A DNA stretch of 64,000 nt from NCBI RefSeq assembly GCF_001269925.1, contig NZ_LHVO01000002.1, forward strand, positions 547,680 to 611,679, given 5' to 3'. Positions 11,294 through 23,738 of the stretch are shown here, one piece after another; position 1 is the stretch's first letter; each line of letters starts with the position of its first letter. The notes beneath the pieces were generated by a model. It ran no database searches. It was not told the origin of the DNA and was given only the letters and a program-made list of their open reading frames with translations. The position numbers were made by a program, and so were the translations under genes. Source of the stretch: Pseudomonas sp. MIACH. GTDB lineage: Bacteria > Pseudomonadota > Gammaproteobacteria > Pseudomonadales > Pseudomonadaceae.

Positions 11294-11301
11294 ACCGGTT
11301 T

Positions 11302-11404
11302 CCGTAGGAGCGAGCTTGCTCGCGAAGAACCATCAGACGACGCGGGCTGCCAGAAAGCGCTGCGTTATCGTTGACGTTTTTCGCGAGCAAGCTCGCTCCT
11401 ACGG
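11302..11404. repeat. REP pair (GTAGGAGCGAGC type)
   Basis: Nearly perfect inverted arms: CCGTAGGAGCGAGCTTGCTC at 11302 and the matching arm ending CTCGCTCCTACGG at 11404. It lies between the converging MAPEG gene and mltA and could also act as a transcription barrier. Confidence 0.85.
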
Positions 11405-11421
11405 TGTGTTTTCGGCGAGTG

Positions 11422-12606
11422 TCAGGTTCCGGTGGGTGCATCCGGCAGCTGCGGCAACGCCGCGCCCTTGGGCCATAGCATCCAGATTTGCCCTTGCTGC
11501 TTCATATTTCCCGCCAACTCTCCTGCTGCATCACCCGTGCCCCAGAACAGGTCCGCGCGTACTTCACCGGTGATTGCACCGCCGGTGTCCTGCGCAGCGA
11601 CCGGGCGTGCCAATGGCGAGCCGTCGGGTTTGGTGGTCGACAGCCACAACAGGCTGCCCAGCGGAATCACCTTGCGATCCACCGCCACGCTGTAGCCGGC
11701 GGTCAAGGGCACGTTCAGCGAGCCGCGTGGACCCTCATTGCTGTCGGGGCGAGCGCTGAAGAATACGTAGCTGGGGTTGCTCGCCAGCAGTTCCGGGATG
11801 CGCTCGGGATGCGCCTTGGCCCAAGCGCTGATGGCGCCCATGGTCACGTCTTCCTTCTTCAGTTCGCCTTGCTCCACCAGCCAACGGCCGATAGGGCGAT
11901 AGGGGTAGCCGTTCTGGTCGCCGTAACCCACGCGCAGCTGGCGCCCGTCCTTGAGTTGAATGCGGCCCGAGCCCTGGATCTGCAGAAATTGCAGGTCCAT
12001 CGGGTTGGTCAGCCAGGCAATCGGCTTGGCGGTGGAGCCTTGGCCGTTGATCGCGCTGGCATCGTCATAGGGCTTGAGCACACGGCCTTCAAGGCGACCG
12101 CGCAGGCGCTTGCCCTTGAGTTCCGGGTAGATGCTTTCCAGATTGACGATGATCAGGTCGTCCGGCACGCCATACACCGGAACATGGGCGGTGGCGGTCT
12201 TGGTCAGGCTGCCGGGGTAGACCGGTTCGTAGTAACCGGTGATCAAGCCGTTGGGGGTGTTGTCGGCCGAACGCAGGCCGAACACATCCAGGCGCTCCTT
12301 GAGAAAACCGCGCACCGCCACGGCATCGGCGGGCACGCTGCCCGCTGCGGCACAGGTCGCGCCCCATACAGGGTCTGCCTTGAGGCGTTGGCAGGCGCTG
12401 CGCCAGGATTCAAAACCGGCCAGCAAGTCGCTGTCGGAGACGCTCGGCAAAGCCTCCCAAGGGGCACTCACGTAGGTGGCCACGGCGTGAGGTTTTACGC
12501 TTTCATCTTTGCTGGCGTCTTTGCCAGCATCGCAGCCGGCCAGCAGTGCGATCATCGGCAGGGCCCACGCCAGGCGGGGGCTCCAGTGTTTCAAAGTGAG
12601 ATTCAT
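11422..12606 (-). CDS. mltA: Membrane-bound lytic murein transglycosylase A
   Basis: A 394-residue lipoprotein with signal peptide and lipobox LLAGC near residue 24. It shows MltA-domain sequence (LITGYYEPVYPGS, FLQIQGSGRIQL) and a C-terminal 3D domain with three Asp-region motifs (VAAQDTGGAITG, ADLFWGTGDAAGELAG). MltA cleaves the glycan strand of peptidoglycan, leaving 1,6-anhydro-muramic ends, and is anchored in the outer membrane. The start at 12606 (MNLTLKHWSP) gives a normal lipoprotein signal; the 16 residues upstream do not. It is divergent from the c-type cytochrome gene. Confidence 0.95.
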   Translation of the reverse strand: MNLTLKHWSPRLAWALPMIALLAGCDAGKDASKDESVKPHAVATYVSAPWEALPSVSDSDLLAGFESWRSACQRLKADPVWGATCAAAGSVPADAVAVRGFLKERLDVFGLRSADNTPNGLITGYYEPVYPGSLTKTATAHVPVYGVPDDLIIVNLESIYPELKGKRLRGRLEGRVLKPYDDASAINGQGSTAKPIAWLTNPMDLQFLQIQGSGRIQLKDGRQLRVGYGDQNGYPYRPIGRWLVEQGELKKEDVTMGAISAWAKAHPERIPELLASNPSYVFFSARPDSNEGPRGSLNVPLTAGYSVAVDRKVIPLGSLLWLSTTKPDGSPLARPVAAQDTGGAITGEVRADLFWGTGDAAGELAGNMKQQGQIWMLWPKGAALPQLPDAPTGT

Positions 12607-12734
12607 GCGCGCGATTCCTGAAGCGATTGCCTGCGCCGTAGCGCCGTTGGGCAACCCTTATTATTAATAGGGCTATTGGTCTTTGCGGGCGGGGCGAGGA
12701 TACTGGCCGCCGTTTCCCGTGACCCTGAGCCACC

Positions 12735-13184
12735 ATGACTTTTAAAAAAATGACGCTTGTACTGTTGGCCTGCCTGGCACTGTCCGCCTGCGGCGGCGTC
12801 GATCCGAATTCGCCCCTGGGCCAGCGCAAGGCGATCTTCAAGCAGATGCTCAAGACCGGCGAAGACCTGGGCGGCATGCTGCGCGGGCGCATTGCATTTG
12901 ACGGTGCGAAATTCGCCGAAGGCGCGGTCAAGCTCGATGCGCTGTCCCATGAACCATGGAAACACTTTCCGAGTGTGCGCGAAGAGGATCACACCAGCGC
13001 CAAGGACGATGTGTGGCAAAAACAGGCGCAGTTCCAGCAACTGGCCCGTGACCTGGAAGCGGCCACCGGTGAATTGGTGATTGCCAGTCAGGTGCAGCCC
13101 TACAAGGCCAGCAACCTTACCCCTGCCGTACAGAAAGTCGAAGATGCCTGCAGTGCCTGCCATAAGCAGTTTCGCGATCACTGA
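12735..13184 (+). CDS. Cytochrome c-prime (c556-like) lipoprotein
   Basis: The 149-residue product has a lipoprotein-type signal (LLACLALSACGG, Cys at about residue 19) and a C-terminal CSACHKQF heme-binding motif, the position and four-helix character typical of cytochrome c-prime/c556. A Met-containing first helix (AIFKQMLKTGEDLGGMLRG) fits the family. It is expected in the periplasm tethered to a membrane. Electron partners are unknown. The gene ends six bases before the convergent DUF1090 gene. Confidence 0.88.
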   Translation: MTFKKMTLVLLACLALSACGGVDPNSPLGQRKAIFKQMLKTGEDLGGMLRGRIAFDGAKFAEGAVKLDALSHEPWKHFPSVREEDHTSAKDDVWQKQAQFQQLARDLEAATGELVIASQVQPYKASNLTPAVQKVEDACSACHKQFRDH

Positions 13185-13190
13185 CCGGTT

Positions 13191-13586
13191 TTACTGGTCG
13201 AGTTCTTCCACGGCGTCCTGCAGTTCCTTGCGTGACTCGGCGAGCTTGTCCTTACGCTTGTTGATCTTGTCCGCGTCGCCCTTTTTCATCGCCTTGTCGA
13301 GGTCGGCCTGACGACGGCTGACGTCGTGCTTGGCATCGAGCACCTTGTTTTCGCGCTCCTTTCTCAAGGAGGCATCAGTGCAGTTGGCGGTGACTTCGCT
13401 CAGGGCTTTTTCCAGGCCGGCTTGCTGGTCGCTGTTGCCGTGGGCCTTGGCTTGTTCGATCTGGGTGCTGATGGCTTGGCGCTTGGCAGCGCAGCCGGTG
13501 AGGGCGGGGGCTTCTTCGGCGGCCAGCACTGGCGTGGCCATGAAGCTTGCGACGGTCAGCAAGGCAAGAGGGGCTAGAAATTTCAT
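13191..13586 (-). CDS. DUF1090 family secreted protein (YqjC-like)
   Basis: 131 residues with a cleavable signal peptide ending TPVLA (about residue 22). The mature part starts EEAPALTGCAAKRQAI and is highly charged and helical, with two cysteines spaced as in DUF1090 (GCAAKR and ANCTD) and a C-terminal coiled-coil stretch. Function of the family is unknown; members are periplasmic. CTGGAG precedes the ATG. Confidence 0.87.
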   Translation of the reverse strand: MKFLAPLALLTVASFMATPVLAAEEAPALTGCAAKRQAISTQIEQAKAHGNSDQQAGLEKALSEVTANCTDASLRKERENKVLDAKHDVSRRQADLDKAMKKGDADKINKRKDKLAESRKELQDAVEELDQ

Positions 13587-13652
13587 GTGGAACTCCAGGG
13601 TCGCAAATAGCAGGGTGAATTCTGCTGTGATTTGAAGGTGGTCGGGACGGGT

Positions 13653-15347
<1,695 letters not shown>

Positions 15348-15366
15348 CTAAAGGATCCACTCAGGC

Positions 15367-15400
15367 ACAAAAAAGCCCCGACGCTACGGGGCTTTTTACC
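15367..15400. terminator. Intrinsic terminator after the small secreted protein gene
   Basis: AGCCCCG, a short ACGCTA loop and CGGGGCT are flanked by A and T runs, so it can work in both directions. It separates the 15413-15763 gene from ligB. Confidence 0.88.
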
Positions 15401-15412
15401 GGGTGTTTCGGC

Positions 15413-15763
15413 TTACTTGAACAGGCCGCCCAGTGCTTTTACGGCATCAGGCTTATCGGCCTTGGCTTCCTGGGTTTGCTGCTTGGCGTCGGCTTTGGCC
15501 TGGGCTTGTGCGAGCTTGTCACAGCCTTTGTTGATCTGCTCTTGCGCGGCTTTGAAGGCCTTCACTTTCAAGGTGTCTTTGCTGGCTTCGGCGGCATCGA
15601 TCTTGGTTTGCAGGTCGGCGGATTGCTTTTGGCAATCGCCGGCATTACCGCCACCCAACTGGGAGGTCAGAGCGCCACTCAATGCGCTCAGGTCAGCGGC
15701 GTGGGCCGGCAGGGCGAACAGGCTAAGCAGAAGGGCGGCAGGGGCGAGTGTGGAGATGCGCAT
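15413..15763 (-). CDS. Small secreted helical protein of unknown function
   Basis: 116 residues: signal peptide MRISTLAPAALLLSLFALPA with cleavage after AHA, then a charged, alanine- and lysine-rich helical region with two cysteines (GDCQKQ and KGCDKL) and a C-terminus ending LGGLFK. Size, signal and paired cysteines resemble DUF1090 and DUF5339 periplasmic proteins, but I do not recognise the family surely. The start at 15763 gives the clean signal; the longer frame to 15829 does not. Confidence 0.75.
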   Translation of the reverse strand: MRISTLAPAALLLSLFALPAHAADLSALSGALTSQLGGGNAGDCQKQSADLQTKIDAAEASKDTLKVKAFKAAQEQINKGCDKLAQAQAKADAKQQTQEAKADKPDAVKALGGLFK

Positions 15764-15923
15764 GAAAAACCTCAATGTTCGATTGCCTGCGCACTTATGA
15801 ATCCCGGGCTGGCGCAGGGCAATATCCAAATAAGGTGAAGGCCCGAGAGGGCGCGGATTCTAGAGGGCCATTATTTCGCCTGCAAGCATTGGATCCAAAA
15901 AATGTGAAGGGCCTCCCGCAGGG

Positions 15924-15962
15924 CATAAAAAAGCCCCGCCGGGCAAACCCGGCGAGGCTTTA
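15924..15962 (-). terminator. Intrinsic terminator of metK
   Basis: On the minus strand AGCCTCGCCGGG, a TTTG loop, CCCGGCGGGGCT and six T follow the metK stop codon by about 15 bases. Confidence 0.9.
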
Positions 15963-15976
15963 TGTACCGTGAGCGA

Positions 15977-17167
<1,191 letters not shown>

Positions 17168-17186
17168 CTCGATGTTTTCCTGATAT

Positions 17187-18182
17187 TTACCGATGGTGAG
17201 TGTCGCCAGTCGGTCGCTGAAAGTGGCGGACCTGGATCTGGAAACCATTACGTAAACCTACATAGAGGCTTTCCCCGGGAACGAGTCCCGCAGCGGTGGC
17301 CCAACGGGCCAGATCGTCCTGTTCAAAACCCAACCAGAGATCACCGCAGGCCTCCCTGGCCCAATTCTGGTTGTGGCTGCATAAATCCGTAACCAACAGG
17401 CTACCGCCGGGGTGCAGCAGCCCGGCCATTTGCTTGAGGGCGTCGGCGGGGGCTGCGAAATGGTGCAAGACCATGTTCAGCACCACGCAGTCGGCCTTGA
17501 TCGTTGTACGGGTGAGGGCGTCAGCCAACTGCAGGCTGACATTGCCCAACGCCTCGCGCTCGCAGAGCTGGCGCGCCAGTTCGAGCATCGCCGGGCTATT
17601 GTCCAGCGCCGTGACTTGCTGAAAGCGGCGTGCCAGTTCCGGCAGGAAACCGCCATCCCCAGGCCCGACCTCCAGTGCCGTGGCCTCTTTACTGAAGCTC
17701 AGCTTGTCCAGCAACGCCAGCACGCTGTCGCGGTATTGGGCCAAGCCTGCGATCAGGTCCTGCTGGGCGCGAAATTTCTCGGCAACCCGTGCGAAAAAAT
17801 CCTGGCTCGCAGCGGCACGTTGCCCGTGCACCTGGCCGATGCGTGACTGCACGTCGTGGGGCAGGCTCAGGCTATCCACTTCTTCAAGCAGGGCAGCGTG
17901 CAACTTGCCGCCGAGCAAGTCGGTGTGGGGCAGGGCGCGGCGGTAGAAAATCGCATTGCCTTCGCGGCGGGTGGCGACCAGGTCGGCCTGGGACAGCACC
18001 TTCAGATGGTGGCTCATGCCGGACTGGCCGATGGCGAAGATCTGTGCCAGTTCCAGCACGCCGAATGAATCGTTGGTCAGTGCGCGCAATACGTTCAGGC
18101 GCAACGGGTCGCCAGCGGCCTTGCACAAGGCTGCCAGGTCTTCACCGTCGTCAGGACGCAGGGAGGGCACGGGTAAGTTCAT
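17187..18182 (-). CDS. ArsR-type wHTH regulator fused to a SAM-dependent methyltransferase domain
   Basis: 331 residues in two parts. Residues 15-90 form an ArsR winged helix ([42 protein letters not shown]). Residues 165-310 form a class I methyltransferase with SAM motif [15 protein letters not shown], acidic [11 protein letters not shown], and [10 protein letters not shown]. The gene sits directly upstream of metK on the same strand, which suggests that the methyltransferase domain senses SAM or SAH to tune the operon. A regulator of the SAM cycle with ArsR ancestry, SahR, has been described in Proteobacteria; equivalence here is inference. A 26-bp palindrome 41 bases upstream is a likely own operator. 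Confidence 0.85.
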   Translation of the reverse strand: MNLPVPSLRPDDGEDLAALCKAAGDPLRLNVLRALTNDSFGVLELAQIFAIGQSGMSHHLKVLSQADLVATRREGNAIFYRRALPHTDLLGGKLHAALLEEVDSLSLPHDVQSRIGQVHGQRAAASQDFFARVAEKFRAQQDLIAGLAQYRDSVLALLDKLSFSKEATALEVGPGDGGFLPELARRFQQVTALDNSPAMLELARQLCEREALGNVSLQLADALTRTTIKADCVVLNMVLHHFAAPADALKQMAGLLHPGGSLLVTDLCSHNQNWAREACGDLWLGFEQDDLARWATAAGLVPGESLYVGLRNGFQIQVRHFQRPTGDTHHR

Positions 18183-18222
18183 AAGGCCAGCAGTCTAGTG
18201 ACGGGTTAGTATCCTCGCAAGG

Positions 18223-18248
18223 CCAATATCAAAAAGTTTTGATATTGG
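18223..18248. promoter_or_regulatory. Palindromic operator candidate of the ArsR-methyltransferase/metK unit
   Basis: Two perfect 12-base arms, CCAATATCAAAA and TTTTGATATTGG, flank a two-base centre. The site lies between the divergent regulator gene and tktA, close to the regulator start. Its symmetry fits a dimeric winged-helix repressor. Binding is inferred. Confidence 0.7.
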
Positions 18249-18441
18249 TCGATAAGTGGCAGTTATAAGCAACTGCTGTCTCCCTTAGACGAGCACGTAG
18301 CCGAGTTCTGCAAGCGATTGCCGCGTAAACCGCAGGAAAAACGCCTTCAAGTGACTATCTGTCATTGCCCGCAGCCGGTGGCTGAGGGAAAATGCCGGTC
18401 CTTTTTTCCGTTTCTTTTAAGCAAACCCCAGGAGATCAGCG

Positions 18442-20439
18442 ATGCCCAGCCGTCGTGAGCGTGCCAACGCCATTCGTGCCCTCAGCATGGATGCCGTGCA
18501 AAAAGCCAACAGCGGCCATCCCGGTGCCCCGATGGGCATGGCGGATATCGCCGAGGTACTTTGGCGTGACTACCTGAAACACAACCCGAGCAACCCGTCG
18601 TTCGCCGACCGTGACCGCTTCGTGCTGTCCAACGGCCACGGCTCGATGCTGATCTACTCGCTGCTGCACCTGACCGGCTACGACGTCACCATTGATGACC
18701 TCAAGAGCTTCCGCCAGCTGCACAGCCGCACCCCGGGCCACCCGGAATTCGGCTACACCCCAGGCGTCGAGACCACCACCGGTCCCCTGGGCCAAGGCCT
18801 GGCCAACGCCGTTGGTTTTGCGCTGGCTGAAAAAGTCCTGGGCGCGCAATTCAACCGCCCCGGCCACGACATCGTCGACCACCACACCTACGTGTTCCTG
18901 GGTGATGGCTGCATGATGGAAGGCATTTCCCACGAAGTCGCTTCCCTGGCCGGCACCCTGGGCCTGGGCAAGCTGATCGCCTTCTACGATGACAACGGTA
19001 TCTCCATCGACGGCGAAGTCGAAGGCTGGTTCACCGACGACACCCCTAAGCGTTTCGAAGCCTACAACTGGCAGGTAATCCGCAATGTCGACGGCCACGA
19101 TCCGGAAGAGATCAAGACCGCCATCGACACCGCTCGCAAGAGCGCGCAGCCGACCCTGATCTGCTGCAAGACCACCATTGGTTTCGGCTCGCCGAACAAG
19201 CAAGGTAAAGAAGACTGCCACGGCGCCCCATTGGGTGACGCGGAAATCGCCCTGACCCGCGAAGCGCTGAAGTGGAACCACGGCCCGTTCGAAATCCCGG
19301 CCGACATCTACGCCGAATGGGATGCCAAGGAAAAAGGCCTGGCCACCGAAGCCGAGTGGGACCAGCGTTTCGCTGCCTACTCCGCCGAATTCCCGGCGTT
19401 GGCCAACGAGCTGGTGCGTCGCCTGGCCGGTGACCTGCCTGCCGACTTCTCGGAAAAAGCCTCGGCCTACATCGCCGAAGTCGCGGCCAAGGGCGAGACC
19501 ATCGCCAGCCGTAAAGCCAGCCAGAACACCCTGAACGCCTTTGGCCCGCTGCTGCCTGAGTTCCTCGGCGGTTCGGCTGACCTGGCCGGTTCCAACCTGA
19601 CCCTGTGGAAGGGCTGCAAAGGTGTTTCGGCCGACGACGCCAGCGGCAACTACATGTACTACGGCGTGCGCGAGTTCGGCATGAGCGCCATCATGAATGG
19701 CGTGTCCCTGCACGGCGGCCTGGTGCCTTACGGCGCGACCTTCCTGATGTTCATGGAATACGCGCGCAACGCCGTGCGTATGGCTGCGCTGATGAAGAAG
19801 CGGGTGATCCATGTCTACACCCACGACTCCATCGGCCTCGGCGAAGACGGCCCGACGCACCAGCCGGTCGAGCAACTGACCAGCCTGCGCACCACGCCGA
19901 ACCTGGATTGCTGGCGCCCAGCCGACGCGGTGGAATCCGCCGTGGCCTGGAAGCACGCGATCGAGCGCAAGGACGGCCCTTCGGCGCTGATCTTCTCGCG
20001 TCAGAACCTGCAACACCAGGTGCGTACCGACGCGCAGATCGCCGACATCAGCCGTGGCGGCTACGTGCTCAAAGACTGCATCGGCGAGCCGGAGCTGATC
20101 CTGATCTCCACCGGTTCCGAAGTGGGCCTGACGGTTCAGGCGTACGACAAGCTGACTGCCCAAGGCCGCAACGTGCGCGTTGTGTCCATGCCGTGCACCA
20201 GTGTGTTCGAAGCCCAGGACGCCGGCTACAAGCAATCGGTCCTGCCGTTGCAGGTCAGCGCGCGTATCGCCATCGAAGCGGCTCACGCCGACTACTGGTA
20301 CAAGTACGTGGGCCTGGAAGGCCGCGTGATCGGCATGACCACCTACGGTGAGTCGGCGCCGGCGCCAGCGTTGTTCGAAGAGTTCGGTTTCACCCTGGAA
20401 AACATCCTGGGTCAGGCTGAAGAGCTGCTGGAAGACTAA
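18442..20439 (+). CDS. tktA: Transketolase
   Basis: 665 residues, the usual length. Features: [26 protein letters not shown] at the N-terminus, the thiamine-diphosphate motif [12 protein letters not shown] with downstream Asn, [19 protein letters not shown], and the pyrimidine-domain [16 protein letters not shown]. It shuttles two-carbon units in the pentose phosphate pathway. AGGAG lies seven bases before the ATG. It heads a same-strand series with epd, pgk and fba that links the pentose phosphate pathway, pyridoxal phosphate synthesis and lower glycolysis/gluconeogenesis. Confidence 0.97.
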   Translation: MPSRRERANAIRALSMDAVQKANSGHPGAPMGMADIAEVLWRDYLKHNPSNPSFADRDRFVLSNGHGSMLIYSLLHLTGYDVTIDDLKSFRQLHSRTPGHPEFGYTPGVETTTGPLGQGLANAVGFALAEKVLGAQFNRPGHDIVDHHTYVFLGDGCMMEGISHEVASLAGTLGLGKLIAFYDDNGISIDGEVEGWFTDDTPKRFEAYNWQVIRNVDGHDPEEIKTAIDTARKSAQPTLICCKTTIGFGSPNKQGKEDCHGAPLGDAEIALTREALKWNHGPFEIPADIYAEWDAKEKGLATEAEWDQRFAAYSAEFPALANELVRRLAGDLPADFSEKASAYIAEVAAKGETIASRKASQNTLNAFGPLLPEFLGGSADLAGSNLTLWKGCKGVSADDASGNYMYYGVREFGMSAIMNGVSLHGGLVPYGATFLMFMEYARNAVRMAALMKKRVIHVYTHDSIGLGEDGPTHQPVEQLTSLRTTPNLDCWRPADAVESAVAWKHAIERKDGPSALIFSRQNLQHQVRTDAQIADISRGGYVLKDCIGEPELILISTGSEVGLTVQAYDKLTAQGRNVRVVSMPCTSVFEAQDAGYKQSVLPLQVSARIAIEAAHADYWYKYVGLEGRVIGMTTYGESAPAPALFEEFGFTLENILGQAEELLED

Positions 20440-20467
20440 GTCAGTCTGCGTTGTCTGTACTGGCGCT

Positions 20468-20532
20468 ATCGCGGGCAAGCCCGCTCCCACATTTGGATCT
20501 CGGTCTACTGTGGGAGCGGGCTTGCCCGCGAT
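20468..20532. repeat. REP pair (TGTGGGAGCGGGC type) between tktA and epd
   Basis: The arms ATCGCGGGCAAGCCCGCTCC and its inverse ending GGGCTTGCCCGCGAT surround a short spacer. This is the only copy of this flavour in the window. It may end or stabilise the tktA message. Confidence 0.85.
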
Positions 20533-20577
20533 GGCGATACTGCATTCAACACCGAACTAACCTTGATCGAGAACCCC

Positions 20578-21633
20578 ATGCCCCAACCGCGTCCCTACAA
20601 AGTTGCACTCAACGGCTACGGCCGCATTGGTCGTTGCGTCTTGCGTGCACTGTTTGAGCGAGGATCGGCGGCCGGGTTTGAAATTGTCGCGATCAACGAT
20701 CTGGCCGACATGGCCAGCATCGAATACCTGACACGCTTTGACTCCACCCACGGCCGCTTCCCCGGCGAAGTGCGGGTCGAAGGCGATTGTCTGCATATCA
20801 AGGGCGACTGCGTGAAAGTATTGCGCAGTGCCACCCCCGAGGGCATCGACTGGGCGGCGCTGGGCGTCGACCTGGTGTTGGAATGCTCCGGTGCCTACAA
20901 CACCCGCGCCGATGGCCAGCGTTTTCTCGACGCCGGCGCACCGCGTGTGCTGTTTTCCCAGCCGATGGCCAGCGAGGCGGATGTCGACGCCACCATCGTA
21001 TATGGCATCAACCAGGATTGCCTGACCGGCAATGAGCTGCTGGTGTCCAACGCCTCCTGCACCACCAACTGCAGCGTGCCGCTGTTGCGCCTGCTGGATC
21101 AGGCGATCGGCCTGGACTACGTGTCGATCACCACCATCCACTCGGCAATGAACGACCAGCCTGTGATCGATGCCTACCACCATGAAGACCTGCGCCGTAC
21201 GCGCTCGGCGTTTCAGTCGGTGATTCCGGTGTCCACAGGCCTTGCTCGCGGTATCGAGCGCCTGCTGCCGGAACTTGCCGGGCGAATCCAGGCCAAAGCC
21301 GTACGGGTGCCGACGGTGAACGTGTCCTGCCTGGACATCACCATGCAAACCGTCAGCGACACTGACGCGACGGAGGTCAACCGGATCCTGCGCGACGCCG
21401 CCACCAGCGGCCCGCTCAAAGGCTTGCTGGCCTACACCGAGTTGCCCCACGCCAGTTGTGATTTCAACCATGACCCGCATTCGGCGATTGTCGATGCCAG
21501 CCAGACCCGCGTTTCCGGCCCGAGGCTGGTGAACATCCTGGCCTGGTTCGACAACGAGTGGGGGTTTGCCAACCGAATGCTCGACGTTGCGGAACATTAT
21601 CTGCATATCGCCTCTAAACAACCTCAACAGTAA
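20578..21633 (+). CDS. epd: D-erythrose-4-phosphate dehydrogenase
   Basis: 351 residues of the GAPDH superfamily: [21 protein letters not shown] for NAD binding, the catalytic SNASCTTNC, and [14 protein letters not shown] at the C-terminus. The Epd branch rather than GAPDH is indicated by the tktA-epd-pgk order and the N-terminal sequence. It oxidises erythrose-4-phosphate to 4-phosphoerythronate for pyridoxal phosphate synthesis. The ATG at 20578 is preferred to a TTG at 20563. pgk follows 17 bases after the stop. Confidence 0.93.
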   Translation: MPQPRPYKVALNGYGRIGRCVLRALFERGSAAGFEIVAINDLADMASIEYLTRFDSTHGRFPGEVRVEGDCLHIKGDCVKVLRSATPEGIDWAALGVDLVLECSGAYNTRADGQRFLDAGAPRVLFSQPMASEADVDATIVYGINQDCLTGNELLVSNASCTTNCSVPLLRLLDQAIGLDYVSITTIHSAMNDQPVIDAYHHEDLRRTRSAFQSVIPVSTGLARGIERLLPELAGRIQAKAVRVPTVNVSCLDITMQTVSDTDATEVNRILRDAATSGPLKGLLAYTELPHASCDFNHDPHSAIVDASQTRVSGPRLVNILAWFDNEWGFANRMLDVAEHYLHIASKQPQQ

Positions 21634-21650
21634 CTCAGGAACTGCGACCC

Positions 21651-22814
21651 ATGACCGTGTTGAAGATGACCGACCTCGATCTGCAAGGTAAGCGCGTACT
21701 GATCCGCGAAGACCTCAACGTCCCAGTCAAGGACGGTGTTGTCACCAGCGATGCGCGAATCCTGGCTTCGCTGCCGACCATCAAGCTGGCCCTGGAAAAA
21801 GGCGCGGCCGTGATGGTCTGCTCCCACCTGGGTCGCCCGACCGAAGGTGAGTTCTCCGCCGAAAACAGCCTAAAGCCGGTAGCTGACTACCTGAGCAAGG
21901 CCTTGGGCCGTGACGTGCCGTTGGTAGCTGACTACCTGGACGGCGTTGACGTTAAGCCTGGCGACATCGTGCTGTTCGAAAACGTGCGCTTCAACAAAGG
22001 CGAGAAAAAGAACAGCGACGAACTGGCCCAGCAATACGCCGCCCTGTGCGACGTGTTCGTGATGGATGCCTTCGGCACCGCCCACCGCGCCGAGGGCTCG
22101 ACCCACGGCGTGGCCAAGTTCGCCAAGGTGGCGGCTGCCGGCCCATTGCTGGCGGCTGAACTGGATGCACTGGGCAAAGCCCTGGGCGCTCCGGCCCAAC
22201 CGATGGCTGCCATCGTTGCCGGCTCCAAGGTGTCCACCAAGCTGGACGTGCTTAACAGCCTGAGCCAGATCTGCAACCAGTTGATCGTCGGCGGCGGCAT
22301 TGCCAACACCTTCCTGGCTGCTGCCGGCCACCCGGTGGGCAAGTCCCTGTACGAGCCGGACCTGCTCGACACCGCCCGCGCCATTGCCGCCAAGGTCAGC
22401 GTGCCGCTGCCGGTGGACGTGGTGGTTGCCAAGGAATTCGCTGAAACCGCCGAGGCCACCGTCAAGCTCATCGCCGACGTGGCCGCTGACGACATGATCC
22501 TGGACATCGGCCCGCAAACTGCGGCCAACTTCGCAGAGCTGCTGAAAGCCTCCCAGACCATCCTGTGGAATGGCCCGGTCGGCGTGTTCGAGTTCGATCA
22601 GTTCGGCAACGGCACCAAAGTGTTGGCCAAGGCGATTGCCGAGAGCTCGGCATTCTCCATCGCTGGCGGCGGCGACACCTTGGCGGCTATCGATAAATAT
22701 GGCGTCGCTGACCAGATCTCCTACATTTCCACCGGTGGCGGCGCATTCCTCGAATTCGTCGAAGGCAAAGTCCTGCCGGCCGTCGAAGTGTTGGAAACCC
22801 GAGCCAAAGGCTAA
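21651..22814 (+). CDS. pgk: Phosphoglycerate kinase
   Basis: 387 residues, normal length. It has [15 protein letters not shown] at the N-terminus, the conserved [12 protein letters not shown] and [15 protein letters not shown], and the nucleotide-binding [13 protein letters not shown] near the C-terminus. It interconverts 1,3-bisphosphoglycerate and 3-phosphoglycerate. It follows epd closely and precedes a small lipoprotein gene by 29 bases. Confidence 0.97.
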   Translation: MTVLKMTDLDLQGKRVLIREDLNVPVKDGVVTSDARILASLPTIKLALEKGAAVMVCSHLGRPTEGEFSAENSLKPVADYLSKALGRDVPLVADYLDGVDVKPGDIVLFENVRFNKGEKKNSDELAQQYAALCDVFVMDAFGTAHRAEGSTHGVAKFAKVAAAGPLLAAELDALGKALGAPAQPMAAIVAGSKVSTKLDVLNSLSQICNQLIVGGGIANTFLAAAGHPVGKSLYEPDLLDTARAIAAKVSVPLPVDVVVAKEFAETAEATVKLIADVAADDMILDIGPQTAANFAELLKASQTILWNGPVGVFEFDQFGNGTKVLAKAIAESSAFSIAGGGDTLAAIDKYGVADQISYISTGGGAFLEFVEGKVLPAVEVLETRAKG

Positions 22815-22843
22815 GGCTCGTGATCCGGAAAAGGAGCATTCCC

Positions 22844-23071
22844 ATGATCAAGTCATTGGCACTGGTAATCGCAGCGGGCCTGTTGGTCGGCTGCGGCAGC
22901 ACGCCAAGCGCAGCGCCGCAGGCAGGGAAACCTGCCCCGGAGCAGAAAAAAAGTTGCTACCAGGCTGACTGGCAAGCCGAAACCATGCCGGTGATCAATA
23001 AGCGCATCGGCAACGAACGGCTGGAGAAATACGACTCTGCGCCCAACGGTCAGGAACAGGGTTGTCCTTGA
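22844..23071 (+). CDS. Small lipoprotein of unknown function
   Basis: 75 residues: MIKSLALVIAAGLLVGCGS with lipobox LVGC (Cys at 17), then a short polar mature part ending EQGCP. AAGGAG lies nine bases before the ATG at 22844. The upstream in-frame codons give no signal and are left out. It is within the pgk-fba interval and probably read with pgk. I do not recognise a family. Confidence 0.75.
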   Translation: MIKSLALVIAAGLLVGCGSTPSAAPQAGKPAPEQKKSCYQADWQAETMPVINKRIGNERLEKYDSAPNGQEQGCP

Positions 23072-23131
23072 CGGGTCTGATCAACTAACCGACGGCATCG
23101 GCGGCCTTTGGCCCCGCTGCGAGGATTGGCA

Positions 23132-23464
23132 ATGAAAGGCGTTTTCGCCCTGGCAGCCCTGGCCCTACTGGCCGGTTGCAGCAGCATGAACATGTTCAAC
23201 AAGGCAGAGCCGGAAGGTAAGTGGACCACCTGGACCTGCGACAGCAAGGCCGAGGTCAACTGGCGCTTCGCCAACCAGGCCCGCAGTGAGGTGGATGTAC
23301 GCCTCGGCGGTTCCGACCAGGTTTATCGCCTCAAACAGGATGTGGCGGCTTCGGGCGTGCTGTACAGCAACGACCAGTTGGCGTTTCACACAAAAGGTGA
23401 GGAAGGCCTGGTTTACTGGGTTGCCACCGACGATTTGATCGGGCGCGGCTGCAAGGCTCAATAA
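23132..23464 (+). CDS. MliC family lysozyme-inhibitor-like lipoprotein
   Basis: 110 residues with lipoprotein signal (ALLAGCSS, Cys at about 16). The mature part shows the MliC pattern: WTCDSKAEVNWRF near the start and an ending with a second cysteine (LIGRGCKAQ). MliC proteins bind and inhibit c-type lysozyme at the cell envelope. The key inhibitory Ser-Gly-x-x-Tyr motif is present only loosely (SGVLYSNDQLAF), so inhibition is plausible, not shown. The start at 23132 follows GAGGA. Confidence 0.72.
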   Translation: MKGVFALAALALLAGCSSMNMFNKAEPEGKWTTWTCDSKAEVNWRFANQARSEVDVRLGGSDQVYRLKQDVAASGVLYSNDQLAFHTKGEEGLVYWVATDDLIGRGCKAQ

Positions 23465-23487
23465 GATTTCAAATTTGATGCGATCCA

Positions 23488-23581
23488 AATGTGGGAGGGG
23501 GCTTGCCCCCGATAGCGGTTTGTCGGCACACCCATGTGCTGGCTGATCCACTGTCATCGGGGGCAAGCCCCCTCCCACATT
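23488..23581. repeat. REP pair (TGTGGGAGGGGGC type) upstream of fba
   Basis: Inverted arms ATGTGGGAGGGGGCTTGCCC at 23489 and GGGGGCAAGCCCCCTCCCAC ending near 23579. This flavour recurs at 30781, 34581, 44714 and 49371, with half elements at 35907, 39972 and 58015. Confidence 0.85.
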
Positions 23582-23738
23582 AAATCCGGTTCCAAAGTGG
23601 CATAGGTGGTGAACCGGACGATGCAATAACGATTCAGCACGCCAGGCATGCAAAGCCTGACCTGCAATAACTTGAATAGCAGCCGCCGCTACGGCAGGCT
23701 TGCACGATTAACGACCCTCGACCGGGAGAGACAACACA

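Noticed and set aside
18436..20490. 684-codon open frame on the minus strand across tktA
   Set aside because: It is the antisense shadow of a fully recognised transketolase in high-GC sequence; its product has no domain features and no ribosome site.
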